In this document: one piece after another, positions 17,318-25,838 of the stretch | Layout of the letters: each line of letters opens with the position of its first letter | Position numbering within the stretch: the stretch's first letter is position 1 | DNA from: Haematobacter massiliensis | GTDB taxonomy: Bacteria > Pseudomonadota > Alphaproteobacteria > Rhodobacterales > Rhodobacteraceae | Direction of reading: 5' to 3' | Assembly: GCF_000740795.1 (NCBI RefSeq) | Contig: NZ_JGYG01000001.1 | Coordinates: 434,001-498,000, forward strand | DNA: 64,000 nucleotides | Made by a program: the position numbers and the translations under genes | Notes under the pieces: model-generated | Seen by the model: only the letters and a program-made list of their open reading frames with translations | The model's database searches: none | Told to the model about the DNA's origin: nothing

Positions 17318-18241
17318 GTGCATCCCAATCTGGTGGACCATCTGACCGCTTTCATCGCCGTGATAGAAACAGGCAGCCAGTCGGCGGCGGGCCGCGCCTT
17401 GCGACGGCCTGTGTCCTCCATCAACTACTCGATCGTTCAGCTGGAGACGCAATGCGGCTTTCCCTTGATCGAGCGCGCCAGGCGTCCCGCAACGCTGACT
17501 GAACAGGGCCGCGCGCTTTTTGCGGAGGCGAAATCGGTGGTGGAGCGGGCACGGCGGTTTACCTCGCACGCCGCCTCTCTGGAACAGGGTCTGGAGACGC
17601 GCATCAGGGTGGCGGTCGATGTGCTTTTCCCCCGTGCGCGGCTGACACAAGCGCTGGGCCGGTTCGCCGATCTGCATCCCCGCGCGACCTTTCAGTTCTT
17701 CAACTCATCGCTGGCCACGTTGTGGGACGACCTTCGCGGGGGGCGGTTCGACATGGCCTTCTCCCTTGCCGCGGCCATTCCGCTCGACATGGAAGCGCGC
17801 TCTTTCGCCATAGAGACGTTGTCGCCCGTCTGCGCGATGACACATCCGCTCGCGGCGCTTCCCTTGCCGCTCGCCGCCCGCGCCTTCGACCGGGAGCGCC
17901 AGATCTATTATGTCGGCGCGCCGGAAATCGACATGGAACGGGTGGGTCGGGTCTTTTCCACCGATGTGTGGACAGTGAACGATGTCGAACAGATCCGGCA
18001 GATCGTGCTTTTGGGCCTCGGCTGGTGTTTCGCGGCCTCCGGCACCTTCGAAGACGAGGTCCGCTCGGGCCGCATCCGACGGCTGACCTGTGCGGATGCA
18101 CAGTTCCATCCGGCCCGCACCATCGTCGCAGCCTGGCCGGTCGAGCACCGTCCCGGGCCCCTCGGGCGCGCGCTGATCGACACCATGTCGGAGGTGATGG
18201 CCGAACAGGAGGGAGCATCAGCGGGCAGAACTTCCGCTTGA
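17318..18241 (+). CDS. LysR-family transcriptional regulator
   Basis: The 307-residue protein starts with a GTG (AGGATA upstream) and has an N-terminal LysR helix-turn-helix (LTAFIAVIETGSQSAAGRAL then RRPVSSINYSIVQLETQ, residues 9-45) and a periplasmic-binding-type effector domain. The HTH is slightly unusual, with VSSINYSIVQLE in place of the common xSavSrqIkrLE. Divergent from the Liv-type importer operon and 54 bp upstream of an aldolase gene in the same direction; either may be its target. Effector unknown. Confidence 0.88.
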   Translation: MHPNLVDHLTAFIAVIETGSQSAAGRALRRPVSSINYSIVQLETQCGFPLIERARRPATLTEQGRALFAEAKSVVERARRFTSHAASLEQGLETRIRVAVDVLFPRARLTQALGRFADLHPRATFQFFNSSLATLWDDLRGGRFDMAFSLAAAIPLDMEARSFAIETLSPVCAMTHPLAALPLPLAARAFDRERQIYYVGAPEIDMERVGRVFSTDVWTVNDVEQIRQIVLLGLGWCFAASGTFEDEVRSGRIRRLTCADAQFHPARTIVAAWPVEHRPGPLGRALIDTMSEVMAEQEGASAGRTSA

Positions 18242-18295
18242 ACCCACGACAATGCCCGCGCTACGCCTTTAGCCGAAGCAACGAAGGCGCAAGCA

Positions 18296-19078
18296 ATGAC
18301 ACAGACCCTCCCTTCCCTCCCCCTCCTTGCCGAAGAACGGGGGGCTGTCCTTCTGGGCTGGTCGGAGATTGCGGCTCCTGCTGTGGTGGGTCTGATGGCG
18401 CGTTCGGGTTATGACGCGGTACTGATCGACCTTCAACACGGCCAGCATGATATCGCCAGCATGCGCGACAGCATCACCGAGGCGACGCTTGCACAGACGC
18501 CCGCCCTGGTAAGGGTTCCGGTGCGAGACTGGGCAATGGCGGCGCGGGCGCTCGATCTGGGCGCCGCCGGGATTGTGGCTCCCATGATCAACTCGGCCGG
18601 GGATGCCGCAGCCTTTGCTGCAGAAATCAAGTATCCTCCACTCGGCCGCAGAAGCTGGGGACCAGGGCGGGCGCTTCAGGCCCATCGCATGACCCCCGGC
18701 GATTACTTCGCCGGGGCCAACGCTTCGACCGCCGCCATTGCCATGTGCGAGACGCGCGAAGCCTTGGCAGCACTAGACGATATCCTGTCCGTCCCCGGTG
18801 TTGACGGCATCCTTGTCGGCCCGGCCGACCTTTCGATTGCGCTGTCCAACGGGACTATCGAGCCGGAAGGAACGGCGGTGCGGGAGGCGATGCGGGAAAT
18901 CGCACGGCGGACGCGGGCGCGGGGCAAGCTCGCCTGCGCTTTCGGCGGCCGGGCGGAACGCGCAGCGGAGCTTATCGCAGAAGGCTATCAGGTGGTCTCT
19001 GTCGGCTATGACACCTTCACCCTCGCAAGTGCCTTTGCAGGTGCAGTGGACGGGCTGAGGCAGAAGATCGCCCGCTGA
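18296..19078 (+). CDS. HpcH/HpaI-family aldolase
   Basis: The 260-residue protein is a class II, metal-dependent pyruvate aldolase fold. The active-site His48 lies in DLQHG (a common variant of DxEHxP), Glu in AMCETREAL and the metal Asp in VGPADLSIALS are present. Members cleave 2-keto-3-deoxy acids or 4-hydroxy-2-keto acids to pyruvate plus an aldehyde. It lies between lysR and deoC with short gaps (54 and 26 bp), so aldehydes from two aldolases could be handled in one operon. The substrate cannot be fixed from sequence. Confidence 0.87.
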   Translation: MTQTLPSLPLLAEERGAVLLGWSEIAAPAVVGLMARSGYDAVLIDLQHGQHDIASMRDSITEATLAQTPALVRVPVRDWAMAARALDLGAAGIVAPMINSAGDAAAFAAEIKYPPLGRRSWGPGRALQAHRMTPGDYFAGANASTAAIAMCETREALAALDDILSVPGVDGILVGPADLSIALSNGTIEPEGTAVREAMREIARRTRARGKLACAFGGRAERAAELIAEGYQVVSVGYDTFTLASAFAGAVDGLRQKIAR

Positions 19079-19104
19079 CGAAGCAGCGGGAGAGAGGAGC
19101 GGTC

Positions 19105-20115
19105 ATGGACCAGGAGCGTATCGCACGGCATGGCGCGGGGCTGCCTGCCCGCCTGGCTGCGTTTCTGCCAGCGCCGCCCCGAAATCCCGGCACCCCTCTC
19201 ACCCCTGAGCTTTTCGATGAGCGGACGGTGGACACTGCCGCCGCAGAGCGGGATGCGCCGCGTATCGCCCGCAGTCGCGCGGTTTCTGGACGGAACAGGG
19301 TAGCGTGGCTGCTGAATGCCATCCGCTGCATGGACCTCACCACCCTTGCCGGCGACGATACGGCGGAGCGTGTCGCCCGGCTTTGCGACAAGGCGCGGCG
19401 GCCACTCGCCCCTGCGATCCGCGATGCGCTGGAGGTCGGAACGCTCACCACGGGCGCGGTCTGCGTTTATCCGACGATGGTGCCCCACGCCGTCCGCGCC
19501 CTGCACGGTTCGGGCATTCCGGTGGCCTCGGTCGCGACAGGCTTTCCGGCCGGTCTGATGCCGCTTCGTCTGCGGCTGGAGGAGATCCGCTACGCCGTAG
19601 CCGAGGGTGCCGCGGAAATAGACATCGTCATCACGCGGGAATGGGCGCTGAAGGGTGCGTGGGACGCACTCCATGATGAGATCGCCGCGATGCGGGAGGC
19701 CTGCGGCGCGGCCCATCTGAAGGCGATCCTTGCGACCGGCGAGCTGGGCGATCTCTCCCGCGTCTATCAGGCTTCCATGGTGGCGATGCAGGCGGGAGCA
19801 GATTTCATCAAGACATCGACCGGCAAGGAAGCCGTGAACGCCACGCTGCCGGTCAGCCTGGTGATGATGCGCGCGATCCGCGATTACCGCGATGCGACGG
19901 GACACGCCGTCGGCTTCAAGCCGGCTGGCGGGCTGAGAAGTGCGGAAGACGCCATCGACTGGCAGATCCTGATGCGGGAAGAACTGGGCCGCGGCTGGCT
20001 GGAACCGCATCTTTTCCGCATCGGCGCCTCCTCCCTCCTGTCGGGGGTCGAGCGTCAGCTTGAACAATATGTGACGGGTCGGGGCACAGCCGACTGGCGT
20101 CAGGGCATCGCCTGA
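19105..20115 (+). CDS. deoC: Deoxyribose-phosphate aldolase
   Basis: DeoC cleaves 2-deoxyribose-5-phosphate to acetaldehyde and glyceraldehyde-3-phosphate in deoxynucleoside catabolism. The 336-residue protein belongs to the longer DeoC2 branch: Schiff-base Lys in DFIKTSTGKE, the second Lys in HLKAILATGE, the Asp in EIDIVITRE and the TTGAVCVYPTMV and GFPAG motifs are all present. The first 70 residues are the branch-specific extension. It is followed after 12 bp by an ALDH-like gene, the usual partner that would oxidise acetaldehyde, but here that partner looks inactive. Confidence 0.93.
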   Translation: MDQERIARHGAGLPARLAAFLPAPPRNPGTPLTPELFDERTVDTAAAERDAPRIARSRAVSGRNRVAWLLNAIRCMDLTTLAGDDTAERVARLCDKARRPLAPAIRDALEVGTLTTGAVCVYPTMVPHAVRALHGSGIPVASVATGFPAGLMPLRLRLEEIRYAVAEGAAEIDIVITREWALKGAWDALHDEIAAMREACGAAHLKAILATGELGDLSRVYQASMVAMQAGADFIKTSTGKEAVNATLPVSLVMMRAIRDYRDATGHAVGFKPAGGLRSAEDAIDWQILMREELGRGWLEPHLFRIGASSLLSGVERQLEQYVTGRGTADWRQGIA

Positions 20116-20127
20116 GGGGGAAGCAGG

Positions 20128-22335
20128 ATGACCGGCCTTACCGATCTGATGACCGATCTGGATTACAGCCCTGCGGCGGAAGATGTGACCCCGGTCCGCC
20201 GCTGGCTCGCGAGCCATGGACATCGGCTCGGCGCTTTTGTCGATGGCAGGTTTACCCCGCCGGGTGCAGACCTCCCGGTCATCACCGCGCTCGACGGAGC
20301 GATGATCGCTCATGCGACCGAAACGACCGTGGAGGAAGGTCTGCGGGCGCTGCGGGTTGCCCGACGTGCGGGGAAACGCTGGGCCGCGCTTGCTCCCTGG
20401 GAGCGGACGGAACACCTTTTGTCTTTCGCCCGCAGGGTGGAGGAGAATCGCGCCCTGCTGACCCTCCTTTCCGTGCTGGAGACCGGTCGGCCCATCATCC
20501 GCGTACAGGAGGATATGGCGGCGCTTCCCCGCAGGCTCCGCGCGGCGGCAACGGCCACGCCCGCTGCACCGTTGGGGGTGGGGGTGATGCTCCTCTCCGC
20601 TGATACCGGGATTGGCGACATTGCCCATGACCTCTCGGCGGGGCTGGCTGCGGGAAATGCGCTCGTGCTGAAACCGGCACCTAAGACCCCGCTGACCGCC
20701 CTCGCCCTGGCCGCCGTCGCGGAGGAGGGTGGCCTTCCGCGCGGTCTGCTGAACGTGGTGAGCGGCGGGGCTGCATTGGGCGCGGCTCTGGCGCAAAGCG
20801 AAATCCCGGCGCGGATCGTGCTCTTCGGCAGCGAAGAGGCGGGCCGCTCCCTGCGCAGGGAGACGGCTGGCCTGCGCAAATCGCTGGCGCTTCGTTTGGG
20901 CGGAACCCCGGTATTTATCGTCTTTGGAGATGCGGATCCCGACGCCGCAATCGAAGCGATCGTTGCAGGTTTCGGCAGGCACGGAGCCCGGGTGCTGGTT
21001 GCGGCAGAGACTGCCGCGCGGTTCGAGACGCTGCTGCTGCGCAGGTTCGAGCGGCTCCGCACAGGCGAGCCCTTGGTCCGCGGCAATGATCTCGGCGCGC
21101 TCCGCTCTGCTGCGACAGCGCAGCTCGCGAAACTCCTTTCCACCGCCTCTGCGGAGGGCCTGGAGATCGTCCGTGGCCGCGCAGCAGAGGGCGGAGTTGC
21201 GCCGGAACTGATCCGGGCGGTCTCGCCTGCCTCCGCCCTCTGGGACGCGACGATCCCTGGCCCGGTCGCCATCACGACGACCTTCCGTTCGGTGGAAGAG
21301 GCGGTGGCGCTCGCAAACAACAGCCGCTTCGCCGCACCGGTATCTGTCTGGAGCGGAAGCGGCGGAAGGGCACTGCAACTCGCGGCCCAACTCCGCTCGG
21401 GAAGCGTGGTCGTCAACGGGCCGGTCGAAGCCAGCGCAGAACCGCGTGCCGACAGCGGCTTCGGCGGCTGGTCGCTGGCAGACTGGTCGCGGCAGGAGCT
21501 TCCCGCCCGGGGGCGCCCGGAACGGCCCTTGGATCCGCCTCGGGCGATCCCTGTCAACGGCGATGCTCGGCTGGTCATCGGGGGCGTGCGCCAATCGCCT
21601 GCCGGCGGTGAAGGCTATCTGGCAGCAACCGGAATGGCGGCGCTTGGCTCCGCCAAAGACATCGCCGCCGCCGTGGACAGCGCACGAAAGGCCTCCGCCT
21701 GGAGCCGACTACTACCAGTGGAGCGCGCCCGCATCCTCCATGCCGGAGCGGAGCGGTTCTCCCGCGAGGCGGGGCGCATTGCAGGCACCACCGCGCGCGA
21801 GGCGCTCGGACCAGCGATCGACCGGTTCCGGAAGGCCGTCCTGTCCATCGGCTCAGGCGAGAGCCTGATCGGACCGGATCGGCTGACACTGAGCCAGCCG
21901 GACCCTTTCGGCGTTGTCGCTCTTGCCTGCCCCGCAGACGCGCCCTTGATGGCTCCCCTCTCGCTTCTGCTGCCGCTGCTTGTCCGCGGCAACCGCGTGG
22001 TCATGCTGCCCTCGCCCCGCGATCCTCAACCGGCGATCGAGCTGGCGCTGCTTTTGTCGGCGGCGGGACTGCCTCCGGGTACGCTCAGCGTCGTCAGCGG
22101 TGACCGGGACGCGCTGCTTCGCCCTCTCGCCGGCCACGACGCTGTGGATGCGGTCTGGTGCTTCGCTACGCCTGAACTGGCGGCGATGGCGGAGGAAACG
22201 GCGGCTCTTTCCTTGAAGCCGGTGCTCGCGCGCGATGGCGGTCGCATCGACTGGACCAGCAGGGAAATGGCGGGGGAGTGGCTCCTCCATGCGGCTCAGT
22301 GCGAGAGGCGCATCAGCCTTCCCACCCGCCCCTGA
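20128..22335 (+). CDS. Tandem aldehyde-dehydrogenase-like protein lacking catalytic residues
   Basis: The 735-residue protein contains one full ALDH fold (about 50-480) and a second, shorter one (about 500-735). In the first, NAD-site traces remain (VLKPAPKTPLTAL, LFGSEEAGR), but the catalytic Asn region (PWNFPL) reads LSADTGIGD, the general-base Glu of ELGGK is Arg (LRLGG), and the catalytic Cys region reads RHGARVLVAA with no Cys. In the second, PWNFP is PADAP, the NAD Lys is Pro (MLPSPRD), and a Cys at about 725 (HAAQC) is followed by the end of the protein ten residues later. No frameshift is seen. Following deoC, the context predicts acetaldehyde oxidation, but the chemistry seems lost; a scaffold or regulatory role is conceivable. 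Confidence 0.8.
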   Translation: MTGLTDLMTDLDYSPAAEDVTPVRRWLASHGHRLGAFVDGRFTPPGADLPVITALDGAMIAHATETTVEEGLRALRVARRAGKRWAALAPWERTEHLLSFARRVEENRALLTLLSVLETGRPIIRVQEDMAALPRRLRAAATATPAAPLGVGVMLLSADTGIGDIAHDLSAGLAAGNALVLKPAPKTPLTALALAAVAEEGGLPRGLLNVVSGGAALGAALAQSEIPARIVLFGSEEAGRSLRRETAGLRKSLALRLGGTPVFIVFGDADPDAAIEAIVAGFGRHGARVLVAAETAARFETLLLRRFERLRTGEPLVRGNDLGALRSAATAQLAKLLSTASAEGLEIVRGRAAEGGVAPELIRAVSPASALWDATIPGPVAITTTFRSVEEAVALANNSRFAAPVSVWSGSGGRALQLAAQLRSGSVVVNGPVEASAEPRADSGFGGWSLADWSRQELPARGRPERPLDPPRAIPVNGDARLVIGGVRQSPAGGEGYLAATGMAALGSAKDIAAAVDSARKASAWSRLLPVERARILHAGAERFSREAGRIAGTTAREALGPAIDRFRKAVLSIGSGESLIGPDRLTLSQPDPFGVVALACPADAPLMAPLSLLLPLLVRGNRVVMLPSPRDPQPAIELALLLSAAGLPPGTLSVVSGDRDALLRPLAGHDAVDAVWCFATPELAAMAEETAALSLKPVLARDGGRIDWTSREMAGEWLLHAAQCERRISLPTRP

Positions 22336-22439
22336 TCCATCTTGGGGCGGCTATTCTGCCGCGAACCCTTTTCTTCCGGTCCAAAACGCCTATTGTCTGC
22401 TTCGACCGCCGCCCCATCGGGCAAGGGAGAAAAGAACGG

Positions 22440-22928
22440 ATGCACGACACGATAGACTACGGTCGCCTCATGCACGAACAGATGCGGGGCCTGATCCGTC
22501 AGGTGCTTCAGCAGGTCGCGGACGAAGGTCTTCCCGGAGAGCATCACTTCTTCATCAGCTTCGATACCACCCATCCGGACGCAGAGCTGGCAGACTGGCT
22601 CCGCGCGCGCTATCCGGAGGAGATCACCGTCGTCATCCAGCACTGGTACGAAGATCTGGAGGTCGATGAGGATGGGTTCGGCATCACTCTGAACTTCGGG
22701 GATCAGCCGGAGCGGCTCTACATACCTTTCGATGCGCTGCTGACCTTCGTCGATCCGTCGGTGGAATTCGGCCTGCGATTCGAAAGCCAGGTATCGGATG
22801 ACGAAGAACTGGATGATCTTGAAGAGCATGGCATGGGGGATGACGACACCGACCCGGACGGGTCGGGCGGCAACTCCAATGGCGGCTCGGGAGAGGTCGT
22901 CAGTCTGGACAAATTCCGCAAGCAGTAA
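22440..22928 (+). CDS. sspB: SspB-family ClpXP adaptor
   Basis: SspB delivers ssrA-tagged and some regulatory proteins to ClpXP. The 162-residue product has the alphaproteobacterial pattern: IDYGRLMHEQMRGLIRQVL at the N-terminus, HFFISFDTTHPD and ITVVIQHWYEDL strands, IPFDALLTFVDPSVEFGLRF, an acidic flexible linker and the short C-terminal ClpX-docking peptide VVSLDKFRK. The start at 22440 is preferred to a longer frame since the family begins at this methionine and GGGAG lies upstream. Confidence 0.93.
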   Translation: MHDTIDYGRLMHEQMRGLIRQVLQQVADEGLPGEHHFFISFDTTHPDAELADWLRARYPEEITVVIQHWYEDLEVDEDGFGITLNFGDQPERLYIPFDALLTFVDPSVEFGLRFESQVSDDEELDDLEEHGMGDDDTDPDGSGGNSNGGSGEVVSLDKFRKQ

Positions 22929-22935
22929 CCCGGCC

Positions 22936-22959
22936 GGCGATCCCGTCGCGGGGATCGCC
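22936..22959. terminator. Hairpin between convergent sspB and amidohydrolase genes
   Basis: GGCGATCCC and GGGATCGCC form a perfect 9-bp stem around a six-base loop, 7 bp after the sspB stop and 14 bp before the stop of the convergent gene. There is no T run, so it could act on both strands as a weak or Rho-assisted terminator. Confidence 0.5.
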
Positions 22960-22973
22960 CGGACAGGCCCCCG

Positions 22974-24392
22974 TCAGCCCTTCGGGATTGGCGGGTTGAC
23001 CTCCGGGGGCAGCGGGCAGACATAGGGTTCCCGCTTCAGCGCCAGACGATGCTCCTCCTTCGCGGCGGTCAAGGCTGCGGAATCGGAGATGAGATCCTGC
23101 GCCGTTGCCGCCATGATCTTGGCCGCCAGCTCCATCCCCTTGTGGGCGACGGGCGACTTTCCCTGCGCCGTCAGCTGCCAGCTGTGAAACGGTGTGCCGA
23201 TCGCGCATGTGGCGACCCAGGCCTGCACCGTTGGGACGGCCCAGGAGACATCGCCGACATCCGTGGACCCCTGTCCGCCCGGCAGCGCGGCGCCAAGGGG
23301 GACGACGAAGTCACAAAGCGGAAGATCGGGGTCGAGCGGACGCTGCAACCGCCGGAACGTTTCCGAAATATGGGTAGGGGTCAGCGTGGATCGGATCGCC
23401 TGCGCGAAAGCCCGGTCCGCATCGTCGTAGAAGACGGGACCGAGCCGATCCATATGCGCCTGCATCAGGCGGTCCAGCACGGTGTTGCCGAGCAGGTTGG
23501 AGACAGCGCTGACCACCTCTTCGGAAACGGTTGTTTCTGTCATGAGAGCCGCGCCCTGCGCGATCTTGCGCACCCGCGCGACCAGGTCCAGAAGCTCCCG
23601 ATTGGTCTGGGCACGCACAAGCTGGCGCACGGTGGCCTTGGCCTGCACCACGTTCGGCGCGATCCCCCCGGCATCCAGATAGGCGTAATGCACACGCGCC
23701 CCGTCCGGCATGTGCTCCCTCATGTAGTTTACACCGACATTCATCAGCTCCACCGCATCAAGCGCCGAGCGGCCCAGATCCGGTGCGGCAGCGGCGTGGG
23801 AGGCGCGGCCCGTGAAGGTGAAATCGATCCGGGTATTCGCGAGGCTGTTCGCCTCGAACACGCCATTGTAATCGGAGGGATGCCAGGAGATCGCCGCATC
23901 CACGTCATCGAACAGACCCGCGCGAACCATGAATGTCTTGGCGGCACCCCCCTCCTCTGCCGGACAGCCGTAGTAGCGGATGCGACCGGGCGTTCCTGTC
24001 CGCTCCAGCCAGTCCTTTACCGCCGCTGCCGCCATGAGAGCCGCCGAACCCAGAAGGTTGTGACCGCAGCCATGCCCAGCGCCGTCAAACTGCGTCGTCG
24101 GCCGCGGTTCCGCCACGCCGGGCTCCTGACCCAACGCCGGAAGCGCATCATATTCGCCCAGAATCGCGATCACAGGGCCGTCAGCGCCCGCTTCTCCCAT
24201 CACCGCTGTCGGAATACCGGCGAGGTCACGCGTGATGCGAAAGCCCTCTGCCTCCATCTGCGCCAGATGCGCCTCTACAGAGCGGCGCTCGGTATAGGCG
24301 ATCTCGGGCGTGTCAAACACCTGATCGGCCAGCGCCACGTAAGGCACCCGCCGCTGCTCCACCAGATCCCAGATCTCTGCGCTGTTCTTCAT
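22974..24392 (-). CDS. M20 family amidohydrolase (AbgB-like)
   Basis: The 472-residue metal-dependent amidohydrolase resembles AbgB, the subunit that cleaves p-aminobenzoyl-glutamate, and related acyl-amino-acid hydrolases. Metal-site motifs are visible: GEYDALPALGQ, GHGCGHNLLG, CPAEEGGAAKTFM with the catalytic Glu, and the late His in CAIGTPFHSWQL. A dimerisation (lid) domain spans about residues 190-310 (ASHAAAAPDLGRSALDAVEL). It has its own promoter region and no cofunctional neighbour. The natural substrate is uncertain. Confidence 0.88.
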   Translation of the reverse strand: MKNSAEIWDLVEQRRVPYVALADQVFDTPEIAYTERRSVEAHLAQMEAEGFRITRDLAGIPTAVMGEAGADGPVIAILGEYDALPALGQEPGVAEPRPTTQFDGAGHGCGHNLLGSAALMAAAAVKDWLERTGTPGRIRYYGCPAEEGGAAKTFMVRAGLFDDVDAAISWHPSDYNGVFEANSLANTRIDFTFTGRASHAAAAPDLGRSALDAVELMNVGVNYMREHMPDGARVHYAYLDAGGIAPNVVQAKATVRQLVRAQTNRELLDLVARVRKIAQGAALMTETTVSEEVVSAVSNLLGNTVLDRLMQAHMDRLGPVFYDDADRAFAQAIRSTLTPTHISETFRRLQRPLDPDLPLCDFVVPLGAALPGGQGSTDVGDVSWAVPTVQAWVATCAIGTPFHSWQLTAQGKSPVAHKGMELAAKIMAATAQDLISDSAALTAAKEEHRLALKREPYVCPLPPEVNPPIPKG

Positions 24393-24508
24393 GCCATGCC
24401 CCTGTCGTTTGGCTCATAAAGCGGAAACGGCAAAGGGGACGCAACACTCTTCTTCCTTCGGCAAGTGCCGCCTTTTCAACATGTTATGATGAAGAGGGAA
24501 GAAGAGAG

Positions 24509-24585
24509 TGGCGCGGTTGACGGGGCTCGAACCCGCGACCCCCGGCGTGACAGGCCGGTACTCTAACCAACTGAGCTACAACCGC
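24509..24585 (-). tRNA. tRNA-Asp (anticodon GTC)
   Basis: The minus strand reads GCGGTTGTAGCTCAGTTGG at the 5' end and closes with G plus encoded CCA. Acceptor stem GCGGTTG/CAACCGC, anticodon stem CCGGC/GCCGG and T arm GCGGG-TTCGAGC-CCCGT pair perfectly. The loop CTGTCAC reads GTC, decoding Asp. Length 77 nt. Confidence 0.97.
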
Positions 24586-24716
24586 GCATCTCTTTTTCGC
24601 CCGATCCCGCCGGGCGTGGGGGTCTAATAGGCAACGGCGCGGGTGGCGTCAAGCGCATTGCGCAAGGAAAAATAGATCGCATGGAAAAACTTTTCCCGCT
24701 GCCCCGTCCGGAGCCC

Positions 24717-25655
24717 TCACCGCTCCGGCGCGGGCACGAATTCGCGGTCATCCCCGGGCGGGAGGCGGAAGCGGCCATGCTGCCAATCGCCCGCCCGCCA
24801 AGCTTCCCGCGCCGCATCGATCCGGTCCTTTGAGGAGGCGACGAAGTTCCACCAGATGAATCGGGGGCCATTCAGGGTCGCACCACCGAGGATCAGGATA
24901 CGTGCACCCGCTGGCCCCGCGGAGAGGCTGACCCGGTCCCCGGGGCGGAAGACCATCATCCGGCCCACCTCGAAGGATTGCCCTGCAACGCTCACCTCGC
25001 CTGTAAGGACGTAGACACCGCGATCCTCATGATTGTCGGGAAGCGGCACGGCTGCGCTGGGATCCAGCACGGCATCCGCGTAGAAGGTCTCGGAGGGCAG
25101 GTCCACGGGTGCCCGCTCTCCCCAGGCGTCGCCGAGGATCAGCCGCACCTGCTTGCCCTCCCCCTCCAGCAGGGGGAGCGAGGCTTTCTCGACATGCTGG
25201 AAGGTGGCGGGATCATCCTCGTTCGCTTCCGGCAGGGCGAGCCATGTCTGTATGCCGAACATCGACAGGGGCCTCTCCCGCGCCTCGCCGTCCGTGCGCT
25301 CCGAATGGGTCACGCCGTTGCCCGCGCTCATCAGGTTCACTGCGCCCGGCTCGATCCACTGATCCGTGCCGATGGAATCGCGGTGGTGGAGACGTCCGCG
25401 CAGCAGATAGGTGACGGTGGACAGGCCGATATGCGGATGCGGGCGCACATCTATCCCCTGCCCTGTCAGGAACTCGGCCGGACCCATCTGGTCGAAGAAC
25501 ACGAAAGGGCCGACCATCCGGCGGGAGGCGGCGGGGAGCGCGCGGCGCACCTCGAACCCGCCGATGTCGCGAGAGCGCGGGATGATGACCGTCTCGATGG
25601 CATCGACTTCGTCGCCGATCGGGCATGTGGGGTCGAGGGCGGGGTTCCAGCTCAT
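24717..25655 (-). CDS. Pirin family protein
   Basis: The 312-residue protein is a bicupin of the pirin family. The metal-site motif HPHIGLSTVTYLL and the second His/Glu pair (around MSAGNGVTHSERT) are present in the N-terminal cupin, followed by the pirin C-terminal cupin (GVYVLTGEVSV) and the typical NGPRFIWWNFV motif. Bacterial pirins are iron proteins; some have quercetinase activity, others modulate metabolic enzymes. ATG at 25655 is supported by AGGAGG upstream. The frame extending 200 residues further upstream has no pirin sequence and overlaps the metF promoter area. Confidence 0.92.
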   Translation of the reverse strand: MSWNPALDPTCPIGDEVDAIETVIIPRSRDIGGFEVRRALPAASRRMVGPFVFFDQMGPAEFLTGQGIDVRPHPHIGLSTVTYLLRGRLHHRDSIGTDQWIEPGAVNLMSAGNGVTHSERTDGEARERPLSMFGIQTWLALPEANEDDPATFQHVEKASLPLLEGEGKQVRLILGDAWGERAPVDLPSETFYADAVLDPSAAVPLPDNHEDRGVYVLTGEVSVAGQSFEVGRMMVFRPGDRVSLSAGPAGARILILGGATLNGPRFIWWNFVASSKDRIDAAREAWRAGDWQHGRFRLPPGDDREFVPAPER

Positions 25656-25838
25656 CCTGGCCTCCTGGCTGTTTTCAGGCGGACAGAGTCCCCGAATGGC
25701 ACCCCATTGGCAAGCCATACCCCTTTGACGGTCCGCGAGAGCGCAGGAAAGGAAAGCTCGCCCCGGCCTTCGGGACATAAGATTTGCCTCGCGCCGGCGA
25801 ACATGGCAGAAGAGCCCGCCCAGAAGACGGATACGCCC

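Noticed and set aside
18420-18450. Loss of the acidic residue in the HpcH active-site motif (DLQHG)
   Set aside because: Gln at this place is a common variant among HpcH/HpaI aldolases, so it is not a sign of inactivity.
19006-21594. Long open frame (862 codons) on the minus strand
   Set aside because: It runs opposite deoC and the ALDH-like gene, is rich in Arg/Gly/His with no family motif, and arises from codon bias in high-GC DNA.
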